Source: a virus. Taken from it: DNA of 56,599 nt. The translations under genes and the position numbers were made by a program. Position 1 is the first letter of the stretch; every line of letters begins with the position of its first letter. Below are positions 53,937 to 56,599 of this stretch, piece after piece. The notes beneath the pieces were generated by a model. The model was given only the letters and a program-made list of their open reading frames with translations, was not told where the DNA came from and made no database searches. The stretch is taken from IMG/VR virus record IMGVR_UViG_3300030117_005941, positions 16,956 to 73,554 of that record; one strand, 5' to 3'.

Positions 53937-54712
53937 CAATAGAAAAATTTGATTACAAAAAATGGGTAGTAGAAAATAAATACGGCTCTTTAAAAGAACA
54001 AATAACACAAGCTGAAACATATATTGGGTGTGGGTTATGTGATGATTCATCACAAACCCCTGGAGAGTATGCTTGTGCTCCTGGAATAGAATTTCAAATT
54101 ACTCCTGATATGACAAATACTAACGTAAATCCTAATAGTAATTGGGATGTAGGTACACTTACATCAGATGAAATTGTAGGAGGATTTGAAAGTATTGGTT
54201 ATGAAGGAACTCGACTATACCGAGAATCAATGATAGATGGAGTAAATTATTATGACTATGGTGGAATAGAATATTGGTGCCCATCAGGTAGTGCAATGAC
54301 ACCAACAGATGGTCCTACAGTAACAGCAAGTACTTCTTCAGATGCCTTTACAGGAGCTGCAGGGGGAGATGCAACTAATTTTACTCAAGGAGACTTTGAT
54401 TTTAATACAGACTGTGGTCCATTTAATGAATTACCACAAGACTTTAAAGATCTTATTTGTCAATCTTGTGAAGATCCTACTTACATTAGTATGCAATGTG
54501 AATGTTGTAATCAAGAATCAGATACACCAAATCAAGCAGTTCCTGTTAAAACACCAAATAAAGGACCTGAAAAAGATCCAGATAAAGGACCTGATAAATT
54601 AAAACAAAAATCTAAACCAGTAGTACCTCCACCTCCTAAAAAACAAGATAAACGAGATTTAGGAAGATTAAAAGAAATAATAGCAGATACTATAAAACAA
54701 TTAAAAAAATGA
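53933..54712 (+). CDS. Leader-bearing Cys-module protein (259 residues)
   Basis: It opens MTIEKFDYKKWVVENKYGSL, then KEQ (L20-K-E22-Q23), almost the same leader as the next gene. The first domain (TYIGCGLCDD ... YACAPGIEFQI ... GGFESIGYEG) is paralogous to the start of the 49585 product. The module CGPFNELPQDFKDLICQSCE, then DPTYISMQCECCNQ, is the third copy of the CCEE-type module. The tail is Pro/Lys-rich (KGPEKDPDKGPDKLKQKSK) and ends LGRLKEIIADTIKQLKK. It starts inside the holin stop codon and ends in an ATGA overlap with the next gene. Confidence 0.75.
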   Translation: MTIEKFDYKKWVVENKYGSLKEQITQAETYIGCGLCDDSSQTPGEYACAPGIEFQITPDMTNTNVNPNSNWDVGTLTSDEIVGGFESIGYEGTRLYRESMIDGVNYYDYGGIEYWCPSGSAMTPTDGPTVTASTSSDAFTGAAGGDATNFTQGDFDFNTDCGPFNELPQDFKDLICQSCEDPTYISMQCECCNQESDTPNQAVPVKTPNKGPEKDPDKGPDKLKQKSKPVVPPPPKKQDKRDLGRLKEIIADTIKQLKK

Positions 54713-55857
54713 CAATAGGAAAATTTGACTACAAAAAATGGGTAGTAGAAAATAAATTTGGTAAAACATCTTCTTTTTCTCACTATGGTTCATTAAATGA
54801 ACAACAAACAGGAAGTTTAACATGTCCTGAAGGAACAGAAATAAATACAACAAGTAATTATGGAGCAATGTATTGTGCTTCTGGTAGTGAAGGTCCTGGT
54901 TTTAATTCAGATGGAACTTGGGCTATTACAGGATATCCATCAACTATAACTTCAGGTTTTGAAGAATATTGTTGTACAGGAAGTTTAGATACAGGAGCAA
55001 CGGGTTCAAATTATTCTTGTAATGTTTGTACTGGATGTGTAGAAGATTCAAATGGTCCTTTTGGTTCATTAGAAGAATGTCAAGCATCAGGATGTTTTGA
55101 AGGAAGCTTAGAAGAATATGCAATATCTTTAGGAATATCACCTGGAGTAACTGGTGTTGATGGTACAACTATGTCAGCAGAAGACCAATATTGCATTAAA
55201 TGTCAATCAAATTCTTGGCCTGACGATATAGCACAAAAATGTGCTTGTTGTAATACTGATTATGAATATGAAGATAATGTAGTAACTTATAATCCTGGTC
55301 AAGCAGGAATACCTCCTAAAGATCCAGATAAAGGTCCAGGTAAATTTCCTCAAAAAAGACAACAAAGATCTAGAAGAGGTTTAAGAGAATTTATTACAAA
55401 TGAAGTTAAAAAAGAACTTAAAAAATTAGAAGAACGTAATATATGTCAAACATTTGCAAACTTCTTAGCTACAGGTTTACAAATGCCTTTATCACAAGCT
55501 CAATTTTGTCAAAGATGTAGTGATACAGGAAATAATACTGCAGGAAGTGAGTATTGTGGTTGCTGTACCTCTAATGTAAAACCATCTAGACCAATGAGAG
55601 AAGTTGAGGAAGAGGATCTAACTGGTGGGGGAAAATGTCCTGAAGGTTACATGTACATTTTAAATAACCCTAGTGATCCATTTGATGGTAGTTTTAGTTG
55701 TAGTCAATTATTAGATACTGTAACTTTACAGGGTATGGGTACTCAACAAGGAAAAGGACCTAAAACAAGAGCAAGAAGTATTAGTCCACCTATAAAAAAA
55801 CCTAAGAAAAATTTCCCTGGGTCACCAGGAGGTTATAATCCTTTTGGACCTCAATAA
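54709..55857 (+). CDS. Leader-bearing double Cys-module protein (382 residues)
   Basis: It opens MTIGKFDYKKWVVENKFG, followed by a 9-residue insert and GSLNEQ (L29-N-E31-Q32), an extended copy of the previous gene's leader. The body has a Cys domain (CPEGTEINTTSNYGAMYCAS), a NGPFGSLEECQASGC module and a CIKCQ...CACCN module. A PDKGPGKFPQK linker and a helix (RRGLREFITNEVKKELKKLE) align with the C-terminal end of the previous protein. The chain then continues into a second Cys block (NICQTFANF ... FCQRCSDTG ... CGCC) and a basic tail. It therefore looks like two units joined. It is the last gene before the strong terminator. Confidence 0.75.
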   Translation: MTIGKFDYKKWVVENKFGKTSSFSHYGSLNEQQTGSLTCPEGTEINTTSNYGAMYCASGSEGPGFNSDGTWAITGYPSTITSGFEEYCCTGSLDTGATGSNYSCNVCTGCVEDSNGPFGSLEECQASGCFEGSLEEYAISLGISPGVTGVDGTTMSAEDQYCIKCQSNSWPDDIAQKCACCNTDYEYEDNVVTYNPGQAGIPPKDPDKGPGKFPQKRQQRSRRGLREFITNEVKKELKKLEERNICQTFANFLATGLQMPLSQAQFCQRCSDTGNNTAGSEYCGCCTSNVKPSRPMREVEEEDLTGGGKCPEGYMYILNNPSDPFDGSFSCSQLLDTVTLQGMGTQQGKGPKTRARSISPPIKKPKKNFPGSPGGYNPFGPQ

Positions 55858-55897
55858 CATAAAGTTCGATTCATAGCCGAACGATAAATTAAATTTT

Positions 55898-55937
55898 AGA
55901 GAGCTGTGGCCTCATTTGGTCTACAGCTCTCTTTTTA
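55898..55937 (+). terminator. Strong intrinsic terminator
   Basis: AGAGAGCTGT (55898-55907) pairs perfectly with ACAGCTCTCT (55923-55932). Four further inner pairs (GGCC with GGTC, one G-T, one bulged T) surround a TCATTT loop, and a T-run ends at 55936. It closes the long rightward transcript. A smaller hairpin, GTTCG (55864-55868) with CGAAC (55878-55882), precedes it. Confidence 0.88.
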
Positions 55938-55951
55938 TTATATATAGCAAT

Positions 55952-56599
55952 ATGGAAAACACATTAATAATAGGAGCCGGAGTTGCAGGAGTAAATGCAG
56001 CTACAAAATTAGTTGATAACAATTATAAAGGTAATATTACTGTAATTGATATGGGTAATGATCCTTTTAATCGTAAACCTGAAGAAGTAATGACGGGTTT
56101 TATGGGTGCTGGTGGATGGTCAGATGGTAAATTAACTTATCATACATCTATAGGAGGTCATATGTCTAAATACTGTGGTGATGAAAAAGCTATGGAATTA
56201 ATGGATCAGGTTATTGATAATTTTAGAAGATTTCACCCAAAACCTGAAGTAATTCAATGTTCTCATCCCGTAGAAGAACCGGAATTTATTAAGCCTTATT
56301 TTGGTTTGCGATTATTCCCTGTATGGCATATAGGAACTGATTATCTACATGAAATTGGCAAGAATTGGTATACATATTTGACCGATAATAATGTTAGATT
56401 TAGATGGAAAGAAAAAGTAACTAATATTGATTTTGATAAACAAGAAGTTTATACAGATATATCACAATTTAACTATGATAGACTTATTTTTGGTGTAGGC
56501 AAATCAGGAATTGACTTTGGAAAACAATTAGCTGAAAAATATGATTTACCAACAGAACCAAAACCAGTACAAATAGGAGTTAGATTTGAAGCACCACAA
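55952..56599 (+). CDS. FAD-dependent oxidoreductase, N-terminal part (runs off right edge)
   Basis: 216 residues are visible. The dinucleotide-binding motif is at the very start (TLIIGAGVAGVNAATKLVDN, with the acidic strand end ITVIDMGND). A second patch, GFMGAGGWSDGKLTYHTSIG, resembles the GxGGAGTxSDGKL segment of COG2509-type FAD-dependent dehydrogenases. LIFGVGKSGIDF is a later nucleotide-binding strand. The substrate is unknown. It begins shortly after the strong terminator, so it has its own promoter or starts a new unit; ATTATATA at 55938-55945 lies close before the ATG. The C-terminal half is outside the window. Confidence 0.85.
   Translation, partial: MENTLIIGAGVAGVNAATKLVDNNYKGNITVIDMGNDPFNRKPEEVMTGFMGAGGWSDGKLTYHTSIGGHMSKYCGDEKAMELMDQVIDNFRRFHPKPEVIQCSHPVEEPEFIKPYFGLRLFPVWHIGTDYLHEIGKNWYTYLTDNNVRFRWKEKVTNIDFDKQEVYTDISQFNYDRLIFGVGKSGIDFGKQLAEKYDLPTEPKPVQIGVRFEAPQ

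Noticed and set aside
55864-55882. GTTCGATTC looks like a tRNA T-arm loop
   Set aside because: No cloverleaf can be built around it: the preceding DNA is coding, and no acceptor, D-arm or anticodon stem fits. It is better read as a small hairpin before the terminator.

Overview
The window is a continuous stretch of a large, AT-rich, tailed-phage genome with contractile-tail (T4-like, myovirus) hallmarks. Recognisable T4-type parts are a gp55-like late sigma factor (16817-17572), gp25-like and gp6-like baseplate wedge proteins (21585-23890) and a gp61-like primase (38462-39382). The host is most likely a marine member of the Bacteroidota. Four things point there: a protein with a type IX secretion (T9SS) type A sorting domain, a small DUF5522-type protein, start codons preceded by A/T-rich leaders without a Shine-Dalgarno sequence, and secreted domains typical of flavobacterial exported proteins. 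The taxonomic assignment is inference from these features; no search was run.

Layout. 1-1791 is the C-terminal part of a large unidentified protein, probably phage. 1884-4138 is a minus-strand block: a small membrane protein, a class II (B12-dependent) ribonucleotide reductase and an overlapping DUF5522 gene. From 4202 onward every gene is on the plus strand and tightly packed. 4202-8477 holds small beta-rich virion-type proteins (five are tandem paralogues), a lectin-like protein, a membrane protein and an exported thioredoxin-fold protein without its CxxC. 8482-12348 is a 1288-residue secreted protein with about 25 GCTD...DDGSC repeats and the T9SS tail. 12397-17991 holds unknowns, an HD hydrolase and the late sigma factor. 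17981-37711 is the tail and baseplate module: hub-region proteins, an M15 peptidase, gp25, gp6 and a series of large structural proteins, several with LamG-like folds. 38007-42961 holds nucleic-acid enzymes: a GIY-YIG-like nuclease, the primase, and a fusion of nucleotidyltransferase, HAD phosphatase, DUF192 and RNA-ligase-like domains. 42965-55857 is a cluster of cysteine-rich modular proteins, with a zincin, a coiled-coil protein and a 3TM holin between them. It closes at a strong intrinsic terminator, after which an FAD oxidoreductase begins and runs off the right edge.

How the parts may work together. The gp55-like factor would drive late transcription of the virion genes; candidate promoter motifs recur upstream of gene groups. 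Many otherwise unrelated proteins share a short basic amphipathic N-terminal helix that ends in [LI]-x-E-Q. That resembles the capsid-targeting leaders of T4 internal head proteins, which the prohead protease cuts after (L/I)-x-E. If the resemblance is real, the 37.7-55.9 kb cluster encodes a set of proteins carried inside the capsid and processed there, many of them built from the same disulfide-type repeats found in the T9SS-secreted protein. This is the most promising candidate for an undescribed system in the window, and it is a hypothesis.

Limits: homology calls come from motif recognition by eye, without database or profile searches. I saw no tRNA, rRNA, CRISPR array or insertion sequence. 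The gaps between genes are short, all under about 120 bases.
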